DNA from: Elmis aenea | Lineage: Eukaryota; Arthropoda; Insecta; Coleoptera; Elmidae | Direction: 5' to 3' | Length of the DNA: 64,000 nucleotides | Assembly (NCBI GenBank): GCA_947652605.1 | Contig: OX393583.1 | Location: forward strand, 10,147,222 to 10,211,221 | Part shown: positions 43,624-56,212 of the stretch, piece by piece | Layout of the letters: every line of letters begins with the position of its first letter | Position numbering within the stretch: the stretch's first letter is position 1 | Made by a program: the position numbers and the translations under genes | Notes under the pieces: model-generated | The model's database searches: none | The model's input: only the letters and a program-made list of their open reading frames with translations | What the model was told of the DNA's origin: nothing

Positions 43624-43690
43624 CAGGGTGTTCGTTATACTCTGTCCATGTTGCTATACTTTAAACGCATATAAATATATATTTTTTTAA
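43624..43690. mobile_element. Single end of a CAGGGTGTTCGTTATAC MITE
   Basis: TA at 43622-43623 then CAGGGTGTTCGTTATACTCT. No opposite end is recognised. Confidence 0.4.
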
Positions 43691-44084
43691 TGGATATATT
43701 TTTACATTTTCTTTTAGAAAATTTAATTATCTTTCAAAGTTATTAAGCATGTTTTATATCTAAATATAATATTTTTGGAGTTATTTCGTTTCTTATGATT
43801 ATTTGCAGGTATTTTACCTATAATATCAGTAGTAGCCTTTAAAAATTCAAAACAATTTGGATGAACTTTCAACCAGAACAGTTAATCGGCACAATTTCCA
43901 CTATTATGCCACTAAAAATCCATATTTTTTAAGAGTTGTAGATACACAGCATAAATGGCAGTAAAAACCACCAGAATGCTGTGTATCTACGCAGTTCTTA
44001 AACTCTTATTTTGGTAAAATTCGGAACTTTATGTTGATTTTGTGTAAAATTTTTTACAAAATCTTATGACAAGGATCAAATTTC
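43691..44084. other. No recognised feature
   Basis: An imperfect inverted pair around 43920-44010 (GTTGTAGATACACAGCATAA and CTGTGTATCTACGCAG) suggests a small hairpin but has no clear element boundaries. Confidence 0.4.
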
Positions 44085-45072
44085 GCTATTAAAAAACTAA
44101 TTAGCAGTCTTGTGAACTACTTTTAAAAAAACTCGCTATTAAAAACTAAATTTAACAATATAGAATCAAAAAAATTATCAACACAATAGGTGTGCCACAA
44201 GGCTCAGTTTTAGGTCCTTTACTTAAATTATTTTGAACCTAATATAAAAAACTGTAGTGTAAATCTCTTTGCAGCCTAGAGTCGGCTATAAGATAAATAA
44301 TAACCTATACGTTGTATCAGAATGTTAAAAATTAACAAATGAAAATTAAATGGACACAAAACCAATTTTATGATGATAGGAAACAGGCCAATACCGAATG
44401 ATGTAAGCACTAAAGTTAAAATAGATAATGAAGAACTTGAATGTGTTTCGCAAATTAAATATCTTGATGTTGTGATAGACAATAAACTTAAATTTAACAA
44501 CAATGTGGATTACATTGCAAAAAAAGTAGGAAAAAAAACTAGTTTTCTGGGTAGACTGGCAAACAAACTTTGCTTTACAGCAAAAAATACACGATATAGG
44601 TCACTAATCGCTCCACACTTCGATTAGTGGGCGAGTATTTTGTTTTTATGCAACGAAGGAGAAATACATAAACTCCAGAAACAGCAAAACAGAGGAATGC
44701 GTGTTATATTAAAATGCTCTAAGCACACCAAAATTAGGGAAATGTTAAATACTTTAAAGTGGTTGAGGATACCTCAAAAAATTACGTTTTATCGCGTTTT
44801 TATTAATATGTAAGGCAATCAAGGTAAATAATTTTTTACCGCGTTACATGACTAAACATTTTATACAAAACTGTAACATTCACAAATACCAGACTATAGG
44901 AACAGAAACGACTTTAGACTATCGAAATAAATTTAAAAAAAAATACACAGACCGCCTTGCACTACAAAGGGCTCAAGATTTTTAATGAATTAGGTACCTG
45001 TGGAAATTAAACAAACAACGTAAATATCGAATTTGCAAAAATTATTATGTACAAATAAATATAAGCAGTATG
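44085..45072 (+). pseudogene. LINE family 1 reverse transcriptase relic, copy 2
   Basis: This is the same family as 565-1862 but on the plus strand. GVPQGSVLGPL is readable at about 44190. A deletion then removes most of the FADD block, leaving only NLFAA. The frame 44370-44627 gives IGNRPIPNDVSTKVKIDNEE, IKYLDVVIDNKLKFNNNVDY and SLIAPHFD. Beyond a stop come CNEGEIHKLQKQQNRGMRVI and fragments of the C terminus. It ends in AATAAAG at about 45105. It has many stops and frameshifts and is more decayed than copy 1. Confidence 0.82.
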
Positions 45073-45114
45073 AAATCAATGTAAAAATAGCTAAAAGCTG
45101 AATAAAGATTTACT

Positions 45115-45625
45115 ATCAACAACTAGCGAAAAAATTAGTTTTCTTGGTAGATTAACAAATAAGTTAGATATTACAGCAAAAGGTAGGATAGAGAAATTAA
45201 TAATTCCACTTCACTTCGATTACTCTGCTAACATACCATGAAGGCAATATACATAAACTCAAAAAAAAAAAAAAATTAAATAGAGCGATGCGTTTAATAT
45301 TAAAATGCTCAAAATACACTAACTAGAATTAACAGTAGGTACGTTAAATGGCTCAGTATTCGTCTAGAAATTAAATTTAATTACCTATTATTAATATACA
45401 AAGTAATAATATTTTTTTACCACGTTTAATAATACAAAACTGTAAAATTCACGGATATCAGACTCGAAAAAACGACGTTAGGCCACCGAAATAAACGAAA
45501 ATAAATACACAGTACGCCTTGTACTACCAGAGGTTTAAGATTTTTAATTAATTACTTGTGAAAACAAAAGAGGCTACATCTGTAGTCATTTTAAAAAAAT
45601 TGTTAGTGGGGAATGTTAAAAGTAA
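45115..45625 (+). pseudogene. LINE family 1 3' fragment, copy 3
   Basis: From about 45125 the text KISFLGRLTNKL, LHFDYSANI and, further on, LNRAMRLILKCSKYT can be read across frameshifts. It parallels the C-terminal half of copies 1 and 2 and is the most degraded. It lies head to tail with copy 2. Confidence 0.65.
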
Positions 45626-45699
45626 TGTTAAGCATTAATATTTTAAGAAATTTTGCACATAAAAACATACTCAAGATATAAATTATATAGAATTAGCCA

Positions 45700-46105
45700 A
45701 AAATCTCAATTTGGATTACTTATTAATTTTTACATTCAAAAGTTAATCATTATCTTAAAAGCCAGGAACCTGTTACGTTGCCCATTGTGTGGTCTATTTA
45801 TTTTTTCTCTTACTTCTAAGCTAATATTTGCATATTTTTGTACTCTTAAATGATCCATACTGTGAAGATGCTCTTCCAACGATGTTTAATTCCTTTATTT
45901 TCTTTCAATGCTATTGATCCATTTTCTCCTATAGCTCAAGTTTGATTTTAAAAATCACATTTTATTGGTCTGTATGCCGTTAGCTATTTATTGTTTTGTA
46001 ACAGTCCAAGTTTCTCTTCCATATAAATAATGTCGGAGTAGATATGACTTTATAAAACTTCTTAGAAGTGCTTTTTTGAAACTTTTTTGTCAAGTGTTGT
46101 AATTG
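45700..46105 (-). pseudogene. Decayed LINE C-terminal fragment
   Basis: The minus strand reads KKFYKVISTPTLF then, after a shift, LYGRETWTVTKQ, followed downstream by RRKWINSIER. FYKVM-x-TLLYGSExWT is a frequent block after the reverse transcriptase in RTE/CR1-type LINEs. Stops are dense and the ends are unclear. The identification rests on these short blocks only. Confidence 0.45.
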
Positions 46106-48228
46106 TTCCATTGATATAGCTATAGTTTTAAATGTATACCTACCTGTAAATTAATTAAAAAAAACCGAACCAGTTGTATTGTATAAATTAAGTTTTTACA
46201 ACACTTAAATATAAACTTAATTATGCTGTACGTGGAAAATTATTACACTTTAAGCATTGCATTTACAAAAGCTCTTATTAATAAGCTTCTGACTGGTTAG
46301 TATTTGGCGTAGTTATTTAAAAACCTTTCAGAATTATTATAATGTATAAAGTTTCCTAAGGTCTTCAGAACGTGATAGTTCGTAATTGGTTATACTGATT
46401 AATAAATGACAATCAGCGTAAGTTCCGAGTAATTAATTAATAAAATAATTATGGTACGAAATGTCGGGACGAGTTAGAGCGCCATCTGTACTAGGGAAGC
46501 AGATTCGTCGAAGGAATATTCGTTAATACCCCTTTGTAAAAAGGGTTGCTATAACCCTTTCTTTAAAAAGGGTTGAACTATTACAGTTTTCTATGTAAAC
46601 TCGCTTCTATAAGGTTCTTATCTACGGTAGAAAGTATAGATATTCAGGTGACTAAAAAAGACGTTTGAATAGTATAGGTACTATAAGATGAATAATTTTG
46701 TCCATGCAAAAAAAAATTCTTTCAAGATTTTTTATTGTTAAATGGTCTAAGGAAATTCCTTTGAACAATGCATAGTTATAAACCATTTAAATGCATGTTA
46801 AAAGTTATGATTTGTGAACAAGAGGCAGCTTTCTATTTATAGCTGATAGATAATGGCTATTTTATCTATAAATGGTTGTTTTTTTTTTTGCTAACAATTT
46901 GCTTAGGCGTCGAGAGAAGCATGTTATAATTATTAGACTCATATTTTTAGAAATTTAACTTAATTGTTTTGATTCTTATTTTTAAAAAAACGTTTTAGAA
47001 AAATAGATTAGGTACGTTTTTTCTTTAAATGCACAATAAATCATGATTATAATATGTAGTAGATATACTGCACCCGGACTGATTCGTTTCATTATTAAGC
47101 CTGATGGAGGGTTACCTTTTTTTTTGGCTTGATAAACTAAAATTATTAGGTTTATAGATTTTCTGTTAAAAAATAAAATTAAGCAAGCTGAGAGATTTGC
47201 TTTTTAAACTAAGAATAAGACATTCTATGAGATTTTAGCAAGCAGAGTTCTTTTACTGTTAGGTGTAGAACTTTGCATATCTACTTTGTACATTAAAATA
47301 ACAATAATACAGCGAAATTAAGGTATATTAATTTCATGGTTTCAAATTTGTTAATTTTAATTCTTTTGCAGGAAATTTAAAAAAGGGTTTAAGCCCTGAA
47401 ATATAACAAGTTTTAAGGTCTACTTTTGCTGAAAAAACAATAGTTTAACCTTAAAACTTTATTTGATTGTTAATATAACAATATGTTAATTAAGCTAAAA
47501 ATCACCAATCTTATGTGCAAAAAGATTCTCTCTTATAGAACATCTATAGGTATACTTGATTTGTTGATTTCTTATTCATCGGTTTATTTATATTCACATC
47601 ATCTTAATGAATGTTTAAAATTTTCTGTAAATGTTGTCCATATTATGCAGATTAAATATTATAATTACATCAATAATTTTTATTTATCTTTATTTACAGC
47701 AGTTTTTTTTTTCAACACTTTTACAATAGGTATATTTTAATTCAAATAAAAAAATTGTGTCAGTTTAAATAAATGTAAGGCAACTTCTTGTAAAATAACA
47801 TAATTATAATATTCATCGAAACCGTAAATAGCATTCGAATACTATTAACAAATTGTATAAGAATATTTTTAGTACTTACATTAATTCGACTTATGAAATG
47901 AACTCAATAATAAAGACGCATAAATCAAAATAGTCACACACACACGTTGCTCGCGTAAACCATTTGTAAATGCTAGGAAATTCAATCAATCGGCCGGTAA
48001 TAATACGTATCCAAATAAACAGGTTACTTATACACGTAATTTAGCTGCAAAGCTGCAATTACATGTTAATCTGTTTGCTCCGAAATCAAATGACATCAGA
48101 CGTTCTAAGGCACTGCATTATATCCATCTTATCTTAGTTTTAAGTGAAACTGAGTTAACTTCTTATTGTTTCTTCATTAGCCTATGTTCCATTTAAATTT
48201 GTTACAAAAAAATTACCGTTTTTTTTTA
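46106..48228. other. 2.1 kb with no recognised element
   Basis: A cluster of AAAGGGTT / AACCCTTT words at 46533-46576 can form a hairpin. Small frames such as 47483-47740 have no domain. Confidence 0.45.
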
Positions 48229-48230
48229 TA

Positions 48231-49280
48231 CAGGGTGGTCCACTTTTTTGTACCAGGACTTTAACAGCCGATACAAAAACTTATTTTGAAACGATTATTT
48301 CATATCAACTTGGGTCCATAAATGCTTCATTTTAAAGATACAGGGTGTTGAAATTTTCCAAAAAATATCGATAATTTTTAACCGTTTCTCAACCAGTAGA
48401 TATATTTAAACCAATTTTGGTATACAGCACCACCTTACAGGTTACCACAATCGGTGAGAATGTCAAGCCCCACAAGCAACCAGTGGCGGAGTTGTAGGGG
48501 TTCAGTTTCAATAAATTTTATAAAAAAACTACTACGGCCCTGTTTAAAATCAAACTTGATGTTTTTGGGTAGAGCATTTTATTGTAAACAAAAAGTGTCT
48601 CTTGACTTTTCTTCGTATCTGCCACCGTTTGGCGTGGAATTTGATTTATTTTACTACATACTACATAAATTCGATCTAAAAATATCGCCAATGTTCGAAA
48701 TAAAGACGTAATTACCGATTTTTGCAATGTTTAATAACAGAACATGCTAATAAGGAGGAAAAAAGTTTCGCTTAATTAACGAGTAGGTAATGCTCCACAT
48801 TTTAAGCTCTTACTCTGCAATTTGCAATTTTCTGCTTATCTTATGGGCTAATTTTTCGCGGGAATAGTAAAATAAATCAAATTCCGCGGCAGATACGAAG
48901 AAAATTCAAGAAACACTTTTCGTTAAGAATAAAATTCTCTACGCAAAAACCAGTTGTGGTTTGATTTTGAACAGGGCCGTACTAGTTTTTTATAAAATGA
49001 ATGGAAACTGAAACCCCACAACTCCGCCACTGGTTGCTGGTGGGGCTTCATATTCTTACCGAATGTGATAACCTGTAAGGTGGTGCAGTTTACCAAATTT
49101 AGTTTTAATATATCTACTGGTTGAGAAACGGTTAAAAATTATAGATATTTTTTCGAAAATTTCAACATCCTGTATCTTTAAAATTAAGCGTTTATGGACC
49201 CATGTTGATATGGAATATTCGCTTCAAAATAAGTTTTGGTATCGACTGTTAGTCCTGCTACAATAAAGTGGACCACCCTG
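48231..49280. mobile_element. 1.05-kb foldback MITE (CAGGGTGGTCCACTTTTTTG)
   Basis: TA flanks lie at 48229-48230 and 49281-49282. The arms 48231-48658 and about 48866-49280 are inverted copies throughout, for example CAGTGGCGGAGTTGTAGGGG at 48481 against its near-complement ending at 49032. A further TA-CAGGGTGTTGAAATTTTC end lies inside both arms (48343 and about 49168), indicating an older element duplicated with the arm. There is no coding. Confidence 0.88.
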
Positions 49281-49430
49281 TATAAAGACATTTTGTACCA
49301 GTCTTAGTTTCCAACTTTAAAATGTTTCTGTAGTTATTTCAACCTCTACACAGGTATAGTTCTTGAATTTTTCTGTTAAGGAAAAGCAATACAAAAAACT
49401 GCTTAAAATTCTCTACAAGATGACAACCGA

Positions 49431-51297
49431 CAGGGCCCGATCCAGGGGGGCGCGAGCAGGGCAACTGCCCAGAGCGGCAAATTTGGGGGCGGCAAAATTG
49501 GTAGAAAGAGAAAATTAAAATCAATAAAAACCAATAAAAAGCAGAGTATACAGAAATACATCAGAGTATTAGTGTACTTTAGAGTGGGTACAATAATAGT
49601 TCTCCAATGGTAAAGCGTTTAGGATTAGTTTAAAGTTAATCATTCCACTTTGAAATTTATTTTCATTCTAATTCTCTTACTTAATGTTACTTACTATGTT
49701 TTACATACAAGGTTGACTGAGAGTATTGTTCAAAAGGACTTTACCATAAGGGCATAAGGTGATCATTCGTCCCCGATTTTCGGGGACAGTCCCCGAAACA
49801 AGACCCAAGTCCCGGATAATTCTTGTCCTGATTTACATAATTTTCTCATGAATTTTTAAAATAATTAATGGAAGCTATGGTACGGCATTGCTGCAAAATT
49901 ATGCAAATCGTATAGTCTATATTGCAACAATGTAATCGCTCATTGGAAACGAAAACTGGAATAGGAGGAAGTTTCGAAATGAGCAAAACTGTCCGAGTTT
50001 TAACTTTCCGCTCTTTAATTGAATTTTGCATGATTTCCGCGAAAAATCGTCGAGTTTTTTTTCATAACCCTTGGTTAGTGTCCCCGAAACTTGTGAGAAA
50101 AAATTGGACACCTTACTTTAGCATGCAAAATTAATTAGTTGCAAGTGTTGGCTCTCCTGATCATTTCTCCCAATCATTTTACGACGTAAAATTACGACGT
50201 AATTTTATGAAAGGTGAAAAATTTGCGTTTTAAATTATTTTTTATAGGTAAAACTTGATCTTCCTTATTTATTATCATATTTTGGCGATTTTTTAAAATT
50301 ATTCTCATCGATTGGCCAAATTGTACTGTGAAAAATTATTCTTTACCTGACAAATAACTTTAAGGTGCGACCTCGTAAATTTTGGAAAGCGCGTGTAGCG
50401 TAAAATGACACATATGAGAACTTTTTTTTATTTATATAAATAGGTCACTACTATATCAAGACGAAATTATTACAAAATATTAACGAAGTTTTTGCAACAA
50501 ACAGAACTCAGATATCTTTGTCTTTGTAGCGTCCTGGCGTGTAGAGTTTTTTTAAACACTGTTATTTTCCGAAAATGATGCCAACTGCACTTTTAAAATT
50601 TAGATCACATTAAACTTACCTTCATGCAAGATATAATAACGCTTATTTATTTCCCATTTCATATTGATTTAGTAAAAATTTCAAATAATTCTAGAAAAGT
50701 GAGAAATGCCTATAAAAATTTAAAAATTGTGCCATTTTGCTGATGTTAACGCATGGGAGCGAAAATGGTAACCAAATTGAAAATGCAAGTGAAGAATCTT
50801 AAGTAGTTTTTGATTATGAAAAACTTTTATGTTTACACTTTTGTCGTAAAATAATCATGGAAGCCAATATTTGCAAATATTTAATTTTGCATGGTATAGT
50901 CCTTTGTACGATATTTTCAGTCAACATCCTGTATATTGTGATATATGTTATACCAATCTGTCGTTGCATATAATAATAATTTGAATATCCCTCGCGAAGC
51001 AGTAAAATATTTAATTTTTATGTTGTTTTTTTATTAATTTAAAAAAAAATATTTTGTGTTGTTTCTTTTTTTTTAAGAAAAAACATGTACCTATCTCCTA
51101 CTTATATTTTTCATTTTATGTTACTGATTTTTATGGATTTAAATTTTTTATGAAACAAAAGACTTGTTATTCAAAATACCTGCAAAAATTACACTCACTG
51201 CAAAAAATTATGCTTAAAAAAATAATTTATAATTAAATATAAAGGGCGGCAAAAATCATTTTTGCCCAGGGCGGCTGAAAAGCTAGATCGGGCCCTG
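49431..51297. mobile_element. 1.87-kb hAT element with perfect 8-bp duplication
   Basis: ACAACCGA at 49423-49430 is repeated at 51298-51305. The ends are CAGGGCCCGATCCAG and, reversed from the right, CAGGGCCCGATCTAG. GGGCGGC and CTGCCC words lie in both subterminal zones. No transposase frame is visible; the interior holds at least one other insertion (49756-50115). Confidence 0.93.
49756..50115. mobile_element. Nested MITE-like insertion with CCCCGAAA words
   Basis: The left end AAGGTGATCATTCGTCCCCG and, reversed from the right, AAGGTGTCCAATTTTTTCTC share AAGGTG. GTCCCCGAAAC occurs near both ends (49788 and 50081). The target duplication is unclear. Confidence 0.5.
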
Positions 51298-51305
51298 ACA
51301 ACCGA

Positions 51306-52098
51306 CACTTCCTTAAGAAACGTTTTAAAAAAAGGAAAGTGGTTCAAAATTAAATGGTGTTTAATCATAGCTAACATTTAATTTGTTTCAAGAGTTTGCG
51401 TGTCTTTTAACAGCCCTTTTAACTGATGCCCGCATCCTTGATTTTCGCTTCGCGGCTCGTGAATAAATCTCACCTCACGAAAAAAACTTGACTTCATTTC
51501 TTGTTGTAAAATATACTATTATTTTTGCATTTTGCATTTTTGTTATTGTTGCTAAATATCTATAAGGCTGTCAAACATTTGTGATGTTTTAACATGAAAA
51601 AGTCAATGTTAGATATTTTATTCAAGCATGTTTCGTCTTTCAGAATTTCTGAGGAACAATATATCTCGTTCATGATAGAAACTCGTCTAGTTAAATTTAA
51701 TAGTAAGCATTAATTTAACGTGATTTTATCTGAAGCTACATTTTGTTTCAATGGCCACTTAACCCTTATTACCCAACTCTAAGGAATACGTACCAAGTTC
51801 AAATGCCCTTTGGGGTCTTGGACCATAGCGGCCCGTTGATGTAAACATACGCCAAGCAATAAAACTTGATACATTTTAATAACACATGAAAGATACGACA
51901 CATGGTTGTATTCATTTTGATGTATTTCTTTTATATGAAAATTTTATTGGAAACTTATTGATGGAAGAATATTAAAGGCGATGATTTAATGTTGAGCTAG
52001 TCTGTTAAATACAAATTAATTAACGGTAAACAATTTTGGTCTAAATAGTTCAACCAAAATAAAATGTTACTTATACCTAATAAACAGAGCAAATACTG
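51306..52098. other. No recognised feature
   Basis: 793 bp. No coding or repeat boundary is supported. Confidence 0.5.
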
Positions 52099-52561
52099 TA
52101 CAGGGTGGTCCAAATTCGATGGCATTACATGGGTATCTCGCTTAATAGCCAAGATAAAGAAAAGGTTAAATTACCAAAAATGTGCAGTTTTTTGAGACAA
52201 ACTCAGGAACGTTGTCGAAAATTCTTTATCATTTCCGGTTTTTGAGCTATCAAAGAAAAAAAGTTTTTTTGTTACCTATATTTATAATGTGTTATATTTC
52301 TCTTAATGTTGTAAATATCGAGAATATTTATGGAGATTATTTTTAGATACGTTTATGTAGATTTTAAGAGCACTAAAATAAAGTTTTTACACTCGCCGTT
52401 AAAAAGTTATGACACAAACTTGCCTTTTTTTAAATGGAACTATGGTTGGCTATGACCTATTTAAATTCCTTATTTTTTTCTTATTCCAAATATATAAGAG
52501 TTGATGTATTTATTTTCAACAATAAGTACGCAAGTAACAAATGTTTTTTAATTTTTATATA

Positions 52562-54374
52562 CAGGGTGCGCCATTAGTGCGATAAAGTCCATTATTGCCC
52601 TTAATGTCAACTTAATAAAAAAAAGTTTTTAATGAAACTTGTAGTATTTCTACACGTGGATGTTTTAAAATTAGTTTCAAGTATACAGGGGGTTTCATAA
52701 AAGTGGGGCGTCACTAAAGGTATTTTTTTTAAATTGAACACCCAGTATATTTTTGCATAATCGAATTCAGCAAGAAAATCTCCATATGACAGTATTTTGT
52801 TTTTTTCATTTTTTTGCGACGTTGCCAATTAATCTTAAAAAATCTTTGAATTTCCAGAAAAACAGGGTACAATACTTGTCAAGAGCACAACGTTATGAAT
52901 AATAATTGGCAAATGATATTTTGCACATACAAAGTCAAAAGGTGTAGTCATAGTCTAAATACATCAAAATTAATTTATATTATACAGGGTGTTTCTTATA
53001 GATGTGTCAACTTCCCAATTTTCAAACATCAATAACTTTATTTTTTCAAATGGAACACCCTGTATATTATTACGTCATTTTGTTGCATTTTTGTTTTTCT
53101 TCAACTTTTCTTAATACTTACCTATACCTAAAATGAATATTTTCTGAGATATTTACATTTTACTTATTCTTATAAGCGTTGTGTAGGAATTTCCTAGTTT
53201 TCTCGGAGTAGGTCCCGACTTTGACAATAGAAACAATAATTTCTGTAGTAACAAATGTCAGAGTTAATTGCTGTCAATTGTTAAAACATAAATAAATGAG
53301 TATAACATATGCAATATGAATTTTCCAAAAAAGAATTCATTGATACGGTCTATGTTCAGGGTGGCGTACTTTCGATGCCCATACAGGGGGGGTATTTCGG
53401 TAATTATCAGAGATTAAAAAAAAAAACTATATTTCGAAAATTAAAAAAGATCAAAAATCTGTTTACGACAATAAATTCCTCTCGAAAAAAGAAATCGAGA
53501 CTACGTACTTAGTTTTTTTCTATCTCTGATAATAACCGAGATACCCCCCCTGTATGGGCATCGAAAATACGCCACCCTGAACATAGACCGTATCAATGAA
53601 TTCTTTTTTGGAAAATTCATATTGCATATGTTATACTCATTTATATATGTTTTAACAATTGACAGCAATTAACTCTGACATTTGTTACTACAGAAATTAT
53701 TGTTTCTATTGTCAAAGTCGGGGCCTACTCCGAGAAAACTAGGAAATTCCTACACAACGCTTATAAGAATAAGTAAAATGTAAATATCTCAGAAAATATT
53801 CATTTTAGGTATAGGTAAGTATTAAGAAAAGTTGAAGAAAAACAAAAATGCAACAAAATGACGTAATAATATACAGGGTGTTCCATTTGAAAAAATAAAG
53901 TTATTGATGTTTGAAAATTGGGAAGTTGGCACATCTATAAGAAACACCCTGTATAATATAAATTAATTTTGATGTATTTAGACTGTGACTACACCTTTTG
54001 ACTTTGTATGTACAAAATATCATATGCCATTTATTATTCATAAGGTTGTGCTCTTGACTAGTATTGTACCCTGTTTTTCTGGAAATTCAAAGATTTTTTA
54101 AGATAAATTGGCAACGTCGCAAAAAAATGAAAAAAACAAAATACTGTCATATGGAGATTTTCTTGCTGAATTCGATTATGCAAAAATATACTGGGTGTTC
54201 AATTTAAAAAAAATACCTTTAGTGACGCCCCACTCTTATGAAACCCCCTGTATACTTGAAACTAATTTTAAAACATGCACGTGTAGAAATACTACAAGTT
54301 TCATTAAAAACTTTTTTTTATTAAGTTGACATTAAGGGCAATAATGGACTTTATCGCACTAATGGCGCACCCTG
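52562..54374. mobile_element. 1,813-bp near-perfect inverted repeat element
   Basis: The ends are CAGGGTGCGCCATTAGTGCG and its complement, with TA outside. The arms 52562-53429 and 53507-54374 pair position by position with a constant sum of 106936, so there is no net indel between checked points. A loop of about 78 bp remains. Each arm contains mirrored small CAGGGTG elements (52687-52745 and 52985-53062 in the left arm). The matching 73-codon frames at 52607-52828 (minus) and 54108-54329 (plus) differ at two residues and are a by-product of the duplication, not a gene I can name. Confidence 0.92.
52985..53062. mobile_element. 78-bp miniature CAGGGTGTTTC element within the left arm
   Basis: TA-CAGGGTGTTTCTTATAG ... 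AATGGAACACCCTG-TA. The mirrored copy lies at about 53874-53951 in the right arm. Confidence 0.7.
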
Positions 54375-54882
54375 TAGATGAAAAACGAAAAATCCTCTAC
54401 ACTGTATGGTAGAAGAGGAACGGATAAATAAATAAAATAAAAATAAATAATATAAAAACGAAAATACTGTGAAAACAAAAAGAAAACAAGAAACACCGAA
54501 ATATGTTTGAAAACTGTTCTGAGATTGTCCCAAAAAACTGCACATTTTTGGTCATTTAACGGTCTGTCTTGAATATTAAACGAGATACCAATCTAATCCC
54601 ATCGAGTTTGGACTACCCTGTACATGGACAAAATTTAATAAAACAAGTAATTACTTACAGGTTTTCATGTTTGTAACTTATTATCGATTATAGGACATTT
54701 TTGATTATTAACAAAGCTACAAATAGTCAATTGCTCATCACAAATTTTAGTAGTAGTGTTTGTATAACTACGGTTTCTGGCATACAGCTTATACTTGTTA
54801 TCCAAGTTTTAAACTTTACAAGTTGTTTATAAAAAAAATTGAGAAGCTGTATAAAATTATAAGGCAAAGGAACACATAAGTA

Positions 54883-55527
54883 CAGGGTGGTCCAAATTCG
54901 ATGGGATTGCATGGGTATCTTGCTAAATAGGCAAGATAGAGAAACGGTTAAATTACCAAAAATGTGCACTTTTTTGAGATGAACTCAGAACAGTTTTCAA
55001 ATATATTCTATCATTTTCTGTTTTTCTTGTTTTTTTTTTGTTTCCATAGCCTACTTTTTGTTTCTCATCTTTAAAAAAATTGGAAAACCTTTGTAACTTG
55101 CGTATTATTGAAAATAAATACTTTAACCCTTATATATTTGGAATGAGAAAAAAATAAGGAATTTAAATAGGCCATAGCCAACTATAACTTCTATTTAAAA
55201 AAAGGTAAGTTTGTGTCATAACTTTTTAACCGCGAGCGTAAAAACTTTTTTTTTAGTGTAATCAAACTTAACATAGAAATATCTAAAAATATTGTTGATA
55301 AACTTTTTTGATATATACAACAACAACGGAGATATGACACATTATTAATATGACAAAAAAAAACAGTTTTTCTCTAATATCTCAAAAACCGGAAATGATA
55401 TTATATTTTTGAAAACGGTTCTGAGTATGTCCCAAAATAACTGCCCATTTTTGGTAATTTAACCCTTTCTCTATCTTGCCTATTAAGCGAGATACCCATG
55501 CAATCCCATCGAATTTGGACCACCCTG
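54883..55527. mobile_element. 645-bp MITE, family A, complete copy (inverted orientation)
   Basis: TA flanks lie at 54881-54882 and 55528-55529. The ends match those of 31099-31740. The internal order is reversed: TTTCCATAGCCTACTTTTTG at its left corresponds to the complement at the right of the 31-kb copy. Confidence 0.93.
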
Positions 55528-55529
55528 TA

Positions 55530-56212
55530 CATATTATACGAGTTTTAATCAAAATTTCAAAAAAGTAATAATATAAATATAAACATAAAATTCACATAGA
55601 TTCCAAAAATGTAACACCATAATTTAGCCTAAAATAAAAAAAAAAAAAACGAAAAACGTAGTTGATGCTTCAAATTTTTATTTTTGTTGCCTGTTTTCAT
55701 GAACAAAAGGTGTAAGTACTTTACTTTGAATTTTCTCAATGGGCCTAGACACGATTCCAAATATAATATGAATGAAAAAGTATTTTGTATACCTGTCAAA
55801 TTGTACTAATTATCACACACTTAGGCCAGTCGCGTACGACCAATATTTTTATCACGTACTTAAAAACCTCCCAAAAAAATTGTATTTACATACAAGTAAT
55901 GGAAACATTGTCAGTCTGTTTCTGGTGCCCTATATTTTTTATTTTAAACTTTTCTTAAAAAATAACAACCACCTAGAAAATATAATTTATTTAAACTATC
56001 GTCTCCTAATTGCGACCTAATTTTTGTACAAAATAATCCAGCCGCGGAAAAGCTTTTTCGGATTCTACTACACTTGTTGGTCAAGTAGTGAGTAAACAAT
56101 CAAACAATCATATGCCATTTGTATGCTTTCCCCTTATTTTTTCTCTTTGGATATACGTCAATTTTTTTTCGATTATTTGATTTAAATTTTTATCATGATT
56201 AGAAAGATGTTG
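55530..56212. other. No recognised feature
   Basis: 683 bp of AT-rich sequence. The 82-codon frame at 55772-56020 has no recognisable domain. Confidence 0.45.

Larger units (their letters stand above)
52101..54620. mobile_element. MITE family A copy interrupted by a 1.8-kb palindrome
   Basis: TA lies at 52099-52100 and 54621-54622. The left part 52101-52559 follows family A (CAGGGTGGTCCAAATTCGAT, GGGTATCTCGCTTAATAG) and the right part 54377-54620 supplies its complement (ending ATCGAGTTTGGACTACCCTG). Orientation is as at 31099. The rest is the later insertion 52562-54374. Confidence 0.88.

Noticed and set aside
52607..54329. Two nearly identical 73-aa proteins
   Set aside because: They are mirror copies created by the inverted duplication, not independently conserved genes. 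No domain is recognised.
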